From Clostridia bacterium (GTDB taxonomy: Bacteria; Bacillota; Clostridia; Oscillospirales; CAG-272), in assembly GCA_017456985.1 (NCBI GenBank), contig JAFTIH010000035.1, positions 1-45,765 on the forward strand: a DNA stretch of 45,765 nucleotides, read 5' to 3'. Within the stretch, counting starts at the first letter, position 1. Each line of letters starts with the position of its first letter. Position numbers and translations under genes: made by a program. The notes under the pieces are model-generated. The model had not been told where the DNA came from, searched no databases, and worked only from the letters and a program-made list of their open reading frames with translations. This document shows, in pieces, positions 15,851 through 25,300 of the stretch.

Positions 15851-16036
15851 GTTACCCGATTCGAACTGGGCTTTCCGCGCACAAAGCAGTGTTTTTTTCA
15901 CGTTGAACAGGCGTTCACCTTGTTTTTCTGCCGCACCCGCGGCGCGGGCGCGGAAATCCGGTTCGCAGTCCCGCGAAGCGGCCTCTGAGTAGCAGCTCCA
16001 CCAAAAACCAAGGGGGTCGAGGTGGTTTTTGTATTT
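15851..16036. repeat. Degenerate second copies of the tRNA-Thr 3' end and terminator
   Basis: 15990-16036 repeats the tRNA acceptor end, CCA and terminator of the intact gene with a damaged stem. 15851-15870 is an inverted near-copy of the T-arm. The 120 bp between them are GC-rich with no gene. This looks like duplication or recombination debris at a tRNA locus. The last bases overlap the stop of the phosphotransferase gene. Confidence 0.6.
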
Positions 16037-16973
16037 ATCGTACTCTTTTTTGAAAAAGCACCTCCAAAAACAAGAATATCGTAGAAAAAAGCGCGCCCAA
16101 AAGTCCGAGCAAAAGAAGGCTTTCGCCCGTCGAAAGCCCGCGGTCGGCAAGGCGGTGGTGGATGTGCGAGCGGTCGGCGGCAAAGGGGTTTTTCTTGTGC
16201 CAAAGGCGCTTACAAAAGACGAAAACGAGGTCGTAGAGCGGCACGGCAAAGCAGAGCGGCAGAAAAAGCGAGAAGCGGGGCGAGGCGCCGAGCGAAAAGA
16301 GCGCGAGCGAATAGCCGAGGAAGGTGGAGCCCGTATCTCCGAGAAAGCTCCGCGTGCGGGGATGCGACGCTCGTGCCAGCGCGCTTGCGGGGCGGTTGTA
16401 GGGGAGAAAGCCGAGCGCGCATCCGAAAAGGAGCAGTGCGCCCCCCTCGCCCGTATGGAGCCAAAGCGTGAGTGCCGCGACTGCCGAAAGAAGCACGGCG
16501 AGGGCGTCGGCACCGTCGATGAGGTTGAAGGCGTTTAAGAGGGTCAAGGTAAAGAAAAAGGCAAAAAGATTGCCGAGCGGGAAGGGAAGCACCCAACCCC
16601 ACGCGCCAAGCGAAAGCGCGGTGGGCGCAAAGCCGAAGGCGATGGGCAACGTCGCGATCGCACCCTGCGCGGCGAGCTTAACGAAGGGGGAGAGGGAAAA
16701 CAAATCGTCCGTCACCCCAAGCGCACAAAGAAGTGCACCGCCCGACAGCCACGCGGCGTAAAGCCGCGTTTCGGGCAAAAAGAAGGCGGTAGAAAGGAAA
16801 ACGGCGGCGAAGAGCGCCAGACCGCCAAGGCGGGGCGTGGGGTGGGCGTGACGCCGCCTGCCGCCGTCGGGCAGATCGACAGCGCCCATTTTTACCGCCG
16901 TGCGCATCGAAAGCGGCGTCAGCAATACGCAGAGAAGCGCTCCCAAGCAAAGCAAAAAAACCGAATACCGCAT
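16035..16973 (-). CDS. Polyprenyl-phosphate glycosyl-1-phosphate transferase (WecA/TagO/MraY family)
   Basis: 312 residues, about ten membrane segments. The family transfers a sugar-1-phosphate from a UDP-sugar to undecaprenyl phosphate, the first membrane step for teichoic acids or other surface glycans. Motifs in order: PDGGRRRHAHPTPRLGG (loop 1), GVTDDLFSL (catalytic Asp pair), NAFNLIDGADAL, GDTGSTFLGY and DRSHIHHRL, the His motif typical of WecA/TagO rather than MraY. The frame is open 87 bp further upstream, but GGAAAGGAAGG before 16973 sets the start. It lies downstream of trpS on the same strand and may be co-transcribed. Confidence 0.92.
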   Translation of the reverse strand: MRYSVFLLCLGALLCVLLTPLSMRTAVKMGAVDLPDGGRRRHAHPTPRLGGLALFAAVFLSTAFFLPETRLYAAWLSGGALLCALGVTDDLFSLSPFVKLAAQGAIATLPIAFGFAPTALSLGAWGWVLPFPLGNLFAFFFTLTLLNAFNLIDGADALAVLLSAVAALTLWLHTGEGGALLLFGCALGFLPYNRPASALARASHPRTRSFLGDTGSTFLGYSLALFSLGASPRFSLFLPLCFAVPLYDLVFVFCKRLWHKKNPFAADRSHIHHRLADRGLSTGESLLLLGLLGALFSTIFLFLEVLFQKRVR

Positions 16974-17083
16974 ATGCCTTCCTTTCCTGCAATATGTAAA
17001 GAAAAGTTTGCATTTTCGGTATTCGGTTTTGCTTTGGGCTTGCTCGCAGAGAAAGCCCAAAGAGTGAAGAGTGAACAGGAAGA

Positions 17084-18082
17084 TCAGATGACGAAGCCGA
17101 CCTTTTTCTTGACCTTGGAGAGGGTCTTGCGGGCGGCGTAGGACGCCGCTTCCGCGCCCTTCTTCATCACGTCCTCAAGATATGCCTTGTCCGCCATCAG
17201 CTTGGCAAACTCGCTTTGCACGGGCGCCAGCGCATCCGCGCACGCCTCGCCGCAGGCGAGCTTGAAATCGCCGTAGCCCTTGCCCTCAAACTCGCGCTCG
17301 ATCTGTTCGTGCGACTTACCCGTGAAGGCGCGGTAGATGGTCATCAGGTTGGACACGCCCGGCTTTTCCTCGGGCGCGTAGCGCACGACGGTATCCGAGT
17401 CGGTGACGGCGCTCTTGAACTTCTTCAAAATCGCGTCGCGCGGGTCAAGGATATACACGCAGGCGTTGGGGTTGGGGTCGGATTTGGACATTTTGGCGGT
17501 GGGGTTGGAGAGCGACGCGATCTTCATCGCCGTGGGGTTCATATACCCCTCGGGCACCACGAAGGTGGGGGAGTACGCTTGGTTGAAGCGGCCCGCGATA
17601 TCCCGCGCAAGCTCAAGATGCTGGCGCTGGTCCACGCCCACGGGAACGAGGTCGGTTTGATACAAGAGAATATCCGCCGCCATCAGAACGGGGTAGGTAA
17701 AGAGTCCCGCGTTGATGTTGTCCGCGTGCTTGGCGCTTTTATCCTTGAACTGCGTCATACGCGACAGCTCACCGAACATCGTGTAGCAGTTGAGGATCCA
17801 CGAAAGCTCTGCGTGTGCAGGCACGTGCGACTGCACGAACAGCGTGTTCTTTTCGGGGTCAAGACCGCACGCCATATAAAGCGCGAGCGTTTCGTAGGTG
17901 CGGCGGCGCAGCTCTGCGGGGACCTGGCGCACGGTGATGGCGTGCAGATCGACCACGCAATAGAAGCAACGGTACTCCTCCGAAAAGGCGCTGAAATTCT
18001 TGATGGCACCGAGATAATTGCCGATGGTGAGGTTTCCCGAGGGCTGGACGCCCGAGAAGACCACTTTTTTTCCGTCTAACAT
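17084..18082 (-). CDS. trpS: Tryptophan--tRNA ligase
   Basis: 332 residues, the normal length for bacterial TrpRS. Class I signatures are visible: the HIGH-like PSGNLTIGNYLG (about 15-26) and KMSKS (about residue 200). VGVDQRQHLELARDIAGRFN is also diagnostic. Promoter TTGACA-17-TATAAT at 18158-18186 and ribosome site AAAGGA. No T-box leader was recognised in the roughly 70-bp 5' region. A 10-bp stem (17032-17062) after the gene lacks a clear T run. Confidence 0.97.
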   Translation of the reverse strand: MLDGKKVVFSGVQPSGNLTIGNYLGAIKNFSAFSEEYRCFYCVVDLHAITVRQVPAELRRRTYETLALYMACGLDPEKNTLFVQSHVPAHAELSWILNCYTMFGELSRMTQFKDKSAKHADNINAGLFTYPVLMAADILLYQTDLVPVGVDQRQHLELARDIAGRFNQAYSPTFVVPEGYMNPTAMKIASLSNPTAKMSKSDPNPNACVYILDPRDAILKKFKSAVTDSDTVVRYAPEEKPGVSNLMTIYRAFTGKSHEQIEREFEGKGYGDFKLACGEACADALAPVQSEFAKLMADKAYLEDVMKKGAEAASYAARKTLSKVKKKVGFVI

Positions 18083-18157
18083 AACAATTCCTTTCTATTC
18101 TCTCCGCCACGGGAAAAACTATACGCTCCGCGCGGCGCTTTTCGTACGTTTGCTTCC

Positions 18158-18186
18158 ATTATACCCGACGGGGAAGGATTTGTCAA
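18158..18186 (-). promoter_or_regulatory. Promoter of trpS
   Basis: Minus strand TTGACA (18181-18186), 17 bp, TATAAT (18158-18163). Confidence 0.85.
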
Positions 18187-18227
18187 TGAAAAAAACAAAA
18201 CAGAATGAAAAAAATCGAAAAAAAGTA

Positions 18228-18256
18228 TTTACTTTTTTATTTAGAAGTGCTACAAT
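18228..18256 (+). promoter_or_regulatory. Promoter of nifJ
   Basis: TTTACT (18228-18233), 17 bp, TGC-TACAAT (18251-18256). An 85-bp leader follows, with ribosome site CGGAGGA before 18341. Confidence 0.7.
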
Positions 18257-18340
18257 ATAAAAAGGTGTGGGCGGTTTGTGCCGCGCTGCACCCAAAGAGA
18301 CGGTTTTTATTAAAAAATATATAAAACGGAGGAACAAAAA

Positions 18341-21300
18341 ATGGAAAGAAAAAAGATTTCCATGGATGGTAACACTTCTGCGGCGCACGTGTCGTACGCC
18401 TTTACCGAAGTTGCCGCCATCTACCCCATCACCCCTTCCAGCCCTATGGCAGAGGTGACCGACACCTGGTCCGCCACCGGTAAGAACGTTGCCGGCGATC
18501 CCGCCAAGAACATTTTCGGCGACAACGTCAAGGTCGTTGAGATGCAGTCTGAGGCAGGTGCCGCAGGTGCCGTTCACGGCTCGCTCGCATCGGGCGCCCT
18601 GACCACCACCTACACCGCATCGCAGGGTCTGCTTCTGATGATCCCCAATATGTACAAGATCGCAGGTGAGCTTCTTCCCTGCGTCATCCACGTTTCCGCA
18701 CGTTGCGTTGCTTCGCACGCGCTGAACATCTTCGGTGACCACTCCGACGTGTACGCTTGCCGTCAGACGGGCTTTGCTATGCTTGCTGAGTCCAACCCCC
18801 AGGAGATCATGGACCTCGGTGCCGTTGCTCATCTTGCAACCATCAAGGGCCGCGTTCCCTTCCTCAACTTCTTCGACGGCTTCCGTACCTCTCACGAGGT
18901 GCAGAAGGTTGCCGCTTGGGACTACAAGGATCTTGAGGAGATGGTGGACAAGGATGCGATCGCCGCATTCCGTAACCGCTCGCTCAACCCCGAGTTTCCC
19001 GTACTTCGCGGCTCGGCTGAGAACGGTGACATCTTCTTCCAGCACAGAGAGGCTTGCAACCCCTACTACGAGGCGCTTCCCGCCATCGTTGAGGAGTACA
19101 TGGCTAAGGTCAACGAGAAGATCGGTACCGATTATAAGCTCTTCAACTACTATGGCGCACCTGACGCTGAGCGCGTGATCATCGCGATGGGCTCCGTTTG
19201 CGACGTGGCTGAGGAGGTCGTTGACTACCTGATGGCACAGGGTGAGAAGGTCGGTCTCGTTAAGGTCCGCCTGTACAGACCCTTCGTTCCCGCAAAGCTT
19301 TCCGAGGCAATTCCCGCAACCGTAAAGCAGATCGCCGTTCTTGACAGAACCAAGGAGCCCGGCGCCCTTGGCGAGCCCCTTTACCTCGACGTCGTTGCAG
19401 GTCTTGGTGAGGTTGGCAGAGCTGACATCAACGTGGTCGGCGGCAGATACGGTCTTGGCTCCAAGGACACGCCTCCTTCCTCCATCTTTGCCGTTTACGC
19501 AAACCTGGCAGAGGCAGCTCCCAAGAACCACTTTACCATCGGTATCGTTGACGACGTAACGGGTCTGTCCCTCGAGGAGAAGCCCGCTCCCGACACCGCT
19601 CCCTCCGATATGATCCAGTGCAAGTTCTGGGGTCTGGGCGGCGACGGTACGGTTGGCGCAAACAAGAACTCCATCAAGATCATCGGTGACCACACCGACA
19701 AGTACATTCAGGCATACTTCCAGTATGACTCCAAGAAGACGGGCGGTATCACCATCTCGCACCTGCGCTTCGGTGACTCTCCCATCAAGTCTTCCTATTA
19801 TATTAACAAGGCCGACTTCGTTGCGTGCCACAACCACGCATATCTGACGAAGTACGATATGATCTCCGACGTTAAGCCCGGCGGCACCTTCTTGCTTGAC
19901 TGCGCTTGGACGGACGAGGAGCTTGACGCACACCTTCCCGCATCCGTCAAGAGCCATATCGCAAAGAACGGCATCAAGTTCTACACCATCAACGCAACCA
20001 AGCTCGCAATCGACCTCGGTAACGCAAAGGTTAAGAACACCGTGCTTCAGTCTGCTTTCTTCGCTCTTGCTAAGATCCTGCCCATCGACGAGGCGATCGA
20101 CTATATGAAGAAGATGGCAACCAAGTCCTACCTCAAGAAGGGTCAGGCTATCGTTGACCTCAACCATAAGGCAATCGACGCAGGCAAGGACGCTCTGCAC
20201 GAGGTCGTCGTTCCCGCATCCTGGGCGGATGCAGGCGTAACGCCCGCAGCCGCAGCACAGACGGGTGAGCGCGCAGATCTCGTTGACTTCGTAAACGGCG
20301 TGGTGATGCCCGTCGTTGGCATGAAGGGTGACTCTCTGCCCGTATCCGCATTCGAGAAGTACGTTGACGGTACCTTCCCGCAGGGTGCTGCCGCTTACGA
20401 AAAGCGCGGCGTTGCCGTTACCGTTCCTACTTGGATCCCCGAGAACTGTATCCAGTGTAACAACTGTGCATTCGTATGTCCTCACGCTACCATCCGTCCC
20501 TTCGCAATGACCGAGGAGGAGGCAGCAGCGGCTCCCGCATCCACCAAGTTCTGCGAGAAGCCCGTTCTTAAGACCAACTACAAGTTCTCCATGGCGATCT
20601 CGCCTATGGATTGTATGGGTTGTACGCTTTGCGTCAAGGCTTGCCCTGTTTCCAACAAGGCGCTTGAAAACGCAAAGAAGACGGTTGCCGCAGAGCATCC
20701 CGAGTACGACGCAAAGACCGCAGCGAAGGAAGCTGCAAAGCTTGCCGCTCCCAAGCTCGCGCTCAAGATGGTTCCTCAGGCACAGGAGATCGATCAGCAG
20801 GCAGCGTTCGATTACGCCGTTGCAAAGGTCACCGAGAAGCCCGAGCTCATCAGCGCGACCATCAAGGGCAGCCAGTTCAAGCAGCCTCTGCTTGAATTCT
20901 CCGGCTCTTGCGCAGGCTGTGCAGAGACCTCTTACGCCCGTCTGATCACCCAGCTGTTCGGTGAGAGAATGTACATCTCCAACGCAACGGGCTGTTCTTC
21001 TATCTGGGGCGGCTCCGCTCCCGCAACGCCCTACACCGTGAACGTCGGCACCGGCCGAGGTCCCGCTTGGGCAAACTCTCTGTTCGAGGACAATGCTGAG
21101 CACGGTCTTGGTATGGCGATCGGTCAAAAGACCATCCGCGATCGTCTGATGGGCATGGTTGCCGAGATGGCTGCTTCCGATAAGGCATCCGCAGAGTTCA
21201 AGGCTGCTGCTGAGGAATACCTCGCAACCAAGAACGACGGTGCCGCAAACGAGAAGGCTACCAAGGCTCTCGTTGTCGAGCTTGAAAAGGCTGCTAAGGA

Positions 21301-22006
21301 AGGCTGCCCCGTAGCGCCCAAGATCCTTGCTGAAAAGCAGTACCTCTCCAAGAAGAGCGTATGGATCTTCGGTGGTGACGGTTGGGCATACGATATCGGC
21401 TTCGGCGGTCTTGACCACGTCATCGCATCGGGTGAGGACGTCAACATCATGGTATTCGATACCGAGGTGTACTCCAACACGGGCGGACAGGCTTCCAAGG
21501 CTTCCAACATCGGTCAGGTTGCACAGTTCGCAGCAGCAGGTAAGGCAATCGGCAAGAAGGATCTTGCGCAGATCGCTATGTCCTACGGCTACGTTTACGT
21601 GGCACAGATCGCAATGGGCGCCGATATGAACCAGACCCTCAAGGCTCTGACCGAGGCTGAGGCTTATCACGGTCCTTCCATCGTGATCGCATACGCTCCT
21701 TGTGAGATGCACTCCATCAAGGGCGGTATGGCAAACTGCCAGGCTGAGATGAAGAGAGCCGTTGAGGCAGGCTATTGGCAGATGTTCCGCTTCAACCCCG
21801 CAAAGAAGGCGGCAGGCGAGAATCCCTTCTCCTTGGATTCCAAGGCTCCTACCGCTTCCTATCAGGAATTCATTATGAGCGAGGCTCGCTATGCGCGTCT
21901 GGCACAGTCCTTCCCCGAAAGAGCGGCAGAGCTCTTCGAGAAGGCAGAGGCAAACGCAAAGGCGAAGTACGAGCGTCTTGTGAAGCTGGGCGAATTCTAC
22001 AAGTAA
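18341..22006 (+). CDS. nifJ: Pyruvate:ferredoxin (flavodoxin) oxidoreductase, single-chain
   Basis: 1221 residues, full length for the homodimeric enzyme. It decarboxylates pyruvate to acetyl-CoA and CO2 and reduces ferredoxin, the central step of clostridial fermentation. Domain order: N-terminal TPP domain (YPITPSSPMAE; QSEAGAAGAVHGS), the middle and linker domains, two 4Fe-4S motifs (CIQCNNCAFVCP at about 703 and CMGCTLCVKACP at about 757), then the C-terminal TPP-Mg domain (SCAGCAETSYARL, GDGWAYDIGFGGLDH). Codon use is more biased than in neighbours, as expected for a highly expressed gene. Monocistronic. Confidence 0.98.
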   Translation: MERKKISMDGNTSAAHVSYAFTEVAAIYPITPSSPMAEVTDTWSATGKNVAGDPAKNIFGDNVKVVEMQSEAGAAGAVHGSLASGALTTTYTASQGLLLMIPNMYKIAGELLPCVIHVSARCVASHALNIFGDHSDVYACRQTGFAMLAESNPQEIMDLGAVAHLATIKGRVPFLNFFDGFRTSHEVQKVAAWDYKDLEEMVDKDAIAAFRNRSLNPEFPVLRGSAENGDIFFQHREACNPYYEALPAIVEEYMAKVNEKIGTDYKLFNYYGAPDAERVIIAMGSVCDVAEEVVDYLMAQGEKVGLVKVRLYRPFVPAKLSEAIPATVKQIAVLDRTKEPGALGEPLYLDVVAGLGEVGRADINVVGGRYGLGSKDTPPSSIFAVYANLAEAAPKNHFTIGIVDDVTGLSLEEKPAPDTAPSDMIQCKFWGLGGDGTVGANKNSIKIIGDHTDKYIQAYFQYDSKKTGGITISHLRFGDSPIKSSYYINKADFVACHNHAYLTKYDMISDVKPGGTFLLDCAWTDEELDAHLPASVKSHIAKNGIKFYTINATKLAIDLGNAKVKNTVLQSAFFALAKILPIDEAIDYMKKMATKSYLKKGQAIVDLNHKAIDAGKDALHEVVVPASWADAGVTPAAAAQTGERADLVDFVNGVVMPVVGMKGDSLPVSAFEKYVDGTFPQGAAAYEKRGVAVTVPTWIPENCIQCNNCAFVCPHATIRPFAMTEEEAAAAPASTKFCEKPVLKTNYKFSMAISPMDCMGCTLCVKACPVSNKALENAKKTVAAEHPEYDAKTAAKEAAKLAAPKLALKMVPQAQEIDQQAAFDYAVAKVTEKPELISATIKGSQFKQPLLEFSGSCAGCAETSYARLITQLFGERMYISNATGCSSIWGGSAPATPYTVNVGTGRGPAWANSLFEDNAEHGLGMAIGQKTIRDRLMGMVAEMAASDKASAEFKAAAEEYLATKNDGAANEKATKALVVELEKAAKEGCPVAPKILAEKQYLSKKSVWIFGGDGWAYDIGFGGLDHVIASGEDVNIMVFDTEVYSNTGGQASKASNIGQVAQFAAAGKAIGKKDLAQIAMSYGYVYVAQIAMGADMNQTLKALTEAEAYHGPSIVIAYAPCEMHSIKGGMANCQAEMKRAVEAGYWQMFRFNPAKKAAGENPFSLDSKAPTASYQEFIMSEARYARLAQSFPERAAELFEKAEANAKAKYERLVKLGEFYK

Positions 22007-22020
22007 TTTCATAACCCCCG

Positions 22021-22055
22021 AGTCCCCGTTTTCGGAAAAGAAAACGGGGACTTTT
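22021..22055 (+). terminator. Terminator of nifJ
   Basis: AGTCCCCGTTTT / AAAACGGGGACT, 12-bp perfect stem, 8-base loop, TTT tail. Confidence 0.88.
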
Positions 22056-22096
22056 GCGCTTTGTTCAAAAAAATATTACATTTTTTGGGAAAATGC

Positions 22097-22125
22097 TTGC
22101 ATTTTTTGGTTTTTTATGGTATGAT
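22097..22125 (+). promoter_or_regulatory. Promoter of the first peptide-LamG cassette
   Basis: TTGCAT (22097-22102), 17 bp, TGG-TATGAT (22120-22125). An AT-rich leader of about 60 bp follows. Confidence 0.7.
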
Positions 22126-22191
22126 GAAAACAATAGTATTATATTTATAATATAGAAAACTATCAACGCTTATCAAAGAGGAGGAGAAAAA

Positions 22192-22332
22192 ATGGAAAAG
22201 AAGTCTTACGAAGCGCCGATCGCCGACGAGATCCAGGTCGAAGAGTCTGACATTCTAAGCGAATCGCAGATCAAGACGAACGTCGAGGGCAGCGCAAGTG
22301 ACAACCCTTGGAGTCTTTTCAATTTTAACTAA
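22192..22332 (+). CDS. Short acidic peptide, paralogue 1; possible RiPP-type precursor
   Basis: 46 residues, pattern MEKKxYEAPxADEI followed by DILSESQIKTNVEGSA and ending DNPWSLFNFN. Ribosome site GAGGAGG lies 9 bp upstream. It is 37/46 identical to the peptide encoded at 26868-27011 and sits the same way, directly before a giant LamG protein gene. There is no hydrophobic signal sequence and no Cys. The leader-like N-terminus has the YxxP motif that RRE domains recognise in lasso-peptide leaders. Conservation is strongest over residues 20-35. Real translation is supported by the conserved frame between copies and by both ribosome sites. Function unknown. Confidence 0.85.
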   Translation: MEKKSYEAPIADEIQVEESDILSESQIKTNVEGSASDNPWSLFNFN

Positions 22333-22361
22333 CCAAAGCAAAAAGAATGGAGAAAAACGGT

Positions 22362-25300
22362 ATGAAAAAGAAAATTCTCAGCATGCTTCTTCTCGTGGCA
22401 ATGATCGTTACGGCAATTCCCGTAATGACGACCGCGGCTGGAGCGGCAGATAACGCAAATGCATATGCAAGCTACGAGGACCTGTACGTGCAGGATCATC
22501 TTGAGAGCTTATATATGGCATTCGTTGGCGACACCTCGTCTCTTTCCCTGGAGACTGCTGGCAGTGGCAGAAATGATAGCTCCTGGGCGAACAAGGTCGA
22601 GGGCGGTGCGAGAGCTTGGCTCAAGAACGATGGCATCAACAAGGGTGTCGCTTGGACGGTGGGCAAGTACGGCGGCGTCGGCTTTGACTACAAGTACGGC
22701 TACCTGGATGCAGAGGGCAACTTCGTTGCTCAGAAATTCTCCTGTCAGGATTCGGGCAACCAGGCGCTCATCTTTAACGGTATTAACGACCAAAATGGTA
22801 TTGCAGCCATGCCCGACGAGGACGTAACGGTTGAGTACGTGGCGGAATATAAGCCCGTTTACGTTGCGGCTGACGAAACGGGTATGACCTTCGCGACCGA
22901 TGCTGACGGCAATCGTATCGAGACCTACGGTGCGACCAAGGCAGACGGCACGCAGTATTATAGCGGTATCCCCGGTTATGATAACTGGCCCGTTGACTCG
23001 CTTGGCTGGTTCCAGGCTTATACTGCCAATATGGACGCATCGACCTGGAGTGGCGGCAGAAACGCCATCCACTTCGTTTTTGACAACAATACGTGGACGA
23101 GCGGCGGCAATGGTAGATGGGTCGGCAGTGGCGATGCTTGGAATGGTAACAGCGGCTTGAATATTCAATCCAATCCCTTCCACAAGCTGGGTAGCATCTA
23201 CTCCTACGCTTACGTGATCGATGAGACCGTCACCACCACGGAGGGTGGGACCACCACCACGGCTCTCTTTGAGCTGTATCGTGACGGTGCGCTGTACAAG
23301 TCCAACGCAAGCAAGCTCAGCAGCTCCGCAAACGGTGTTGCAGGCAACGGTTATTACAATCTCGCTGATAAGGGCAACGGTAACAGCTTCTTCCTTTCTG
23401 CGGGTGCTCCGACCGATTTCTACGTCATTCGTGTTTACTCCGATCTGCTCACAGCAGGTGAGAAGGCACAGAACCATATGGTTGACGTGCTTGCGTACTA
23501 CGACGTGAAGGTTCCTGATTACGATGCGACCATCGAGGGGCTGAAGGCTAACGCCGCAAGCTTTGCCGAGATCGGCTTTGCAAAGGATGACAGCACCTAT
23601 TCGGCAAACAAGACTGCCGTGCAGGCTCTCATAGATGACGCAAAGGCAACGGTCGCATATCAGCTTTACGTTACGGACGGCATCGTTGGTCTGTTCACTG
23701 CGTTTGACGGCGCTGATGACGAGACGGTCAATCTTGCGGCGAAGACTTGGGCAAACCGTGTCGCGGGTAGCTCCTACAACGCTTCGCTCAAGGCAGTACA
23801 CGGCTCTTGGAAGCAGGGTGACTTCGGCGGTATCGGCTTCGATATCTTCCTTGGTCAGATCGCCGACGACGGCACGGTTGGCGCAACCAGCGCGTACAGC
23901 ACGCACAAGGATCAGACCACGCGCCTTGAGTTTGACGTAAATCTCCTTCCCGCAGGCGACTACACGATCGATTACCTCGCTCTGTACCGTCATCTTTACG
24001 TAGCAGACGCTGAGGCTTCTGCTGCGGCCGGCGTTGGCGTGCCCGCAAAGGACGCAAACGGCGCATATCTCAACCCCGTGAACTACCCCGATATCGCCGC
24101 GAGCAGCGACATCGCTACCTGGGACTTCGGCAGCCGTCTGGGTAGCGAGGTTCTCGGTAACTTCCTCGGTATCCACCAGAAGCTCGGTATCTCCGAGGCT
24201 TGGGGTGGCGGCGCCTGGGCGGTTCGTTGGGGCTACGGCTTGGCAACGGGCAGATATAGCAACCCCACCTGGTTTAGCGGTATGAGTTCCGCCAGCGGTG
24301 CGCTCCATAATGGTCCCTCCGATCCTCTCCAGCAGAATGGTGTGCTGCAGTCCTTCTCCTATACGCGTGACGAAACTGCTACGACATATACGGTGACCGA
24401 AACGGTTGACGAAGTTGAAACCGAGGTCACGAAGGACGGCTTCGACACCATCTTCAGCATTTACAGGAATGCAGGTTTGTATAGCAAAGGCTCCGTGAGC
24501 GCGGCAAGCTATACGGCAGGCAACAAAGCCTTTTGGATGTCTGCTCAGCGTCCTGCGGACTTCTTCGCGGTTCGCGTATACGATCGCGTGCTGACCGTCG
24601 GTGAGCTGATGCAAAACCGTGCGGCAGATATCGCGCTGTACTACGGCTTGAATCTGACGCTGGATCTCGTTCAGGATGACGAGCTGAAGGCGAAGCTTGT
24701 GAAGGCGCTTGAGGGCGCATCCTTTGAGCTTAACGCAGACGCAAAGGCAGCAAAGGCACTTGAGCTGCAGGCGACGATCGATGCGATCGCTCCCGTAGAA
24801 AAGCTTGACGGCCTTGCAGATATGTACGTTCAGGGCGGCTTGACCGCGCTCTATACTGCATTTGCAGGTGACGCTTACGTTGACCTTGCAAACGGTACCT
24901 GGACCGACCGCGTTTCGGGTGCGACGGCAACCCTTGGCAACAAGGCTTACTGGGCAACGGGCGCAAACGGCGGTGTCGGTGTGACCCAGCTGTGGGGCTC
25001 TTACGACGGCGGTGTCTTTAATGCAACTGCGGCTACCAACACCTTCGACGTTCTCGGCACGCGCCTTGACTTCGGTATCGATCAGCTTCCTTACGACGAT
25101 TATACCGTTGAGTACGTGGCACAGTATAACAACGTTATGGCTGTGGACGCAAGCGGTAACCCCGTTGAGGCGATCATCAATATCGCGGACGCAACCTGGC
25201 CCTCTAACGCGGCTCTCGGCGGCAACCAGACGATTGCAAACAGCGCGGTAGATGCGCTCGGTAACCTTACGTCCTGGTCTGCCGGCGGACGCGATAAGGC

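Noticed and set aside
15640-15882. Open frame on the minus strand across the tRNA-Thr gene (AATQIRTGDLILTKDVLY-like protein)
   Set aside because: It is the antisense of the tRNA, a well-known false gene call.
15839-15989. A complete second tRNA gene
   Set aside because: Only T-arm and acceptor-end fragments are present; no cloverleaf can be formed.
18083-18163. T-box leader of trpS
   Set aside because: Leader only about 70 nt, with no AGGGUGG-type motif or terminator.
18119-22012. Minus-strand open frame of about 1,300 codons opposite nifJ
   Set aside because: Shadow frame caused by the strong codon bias of nifJ; no domain pattern, and nifJ itself is unambiguous.
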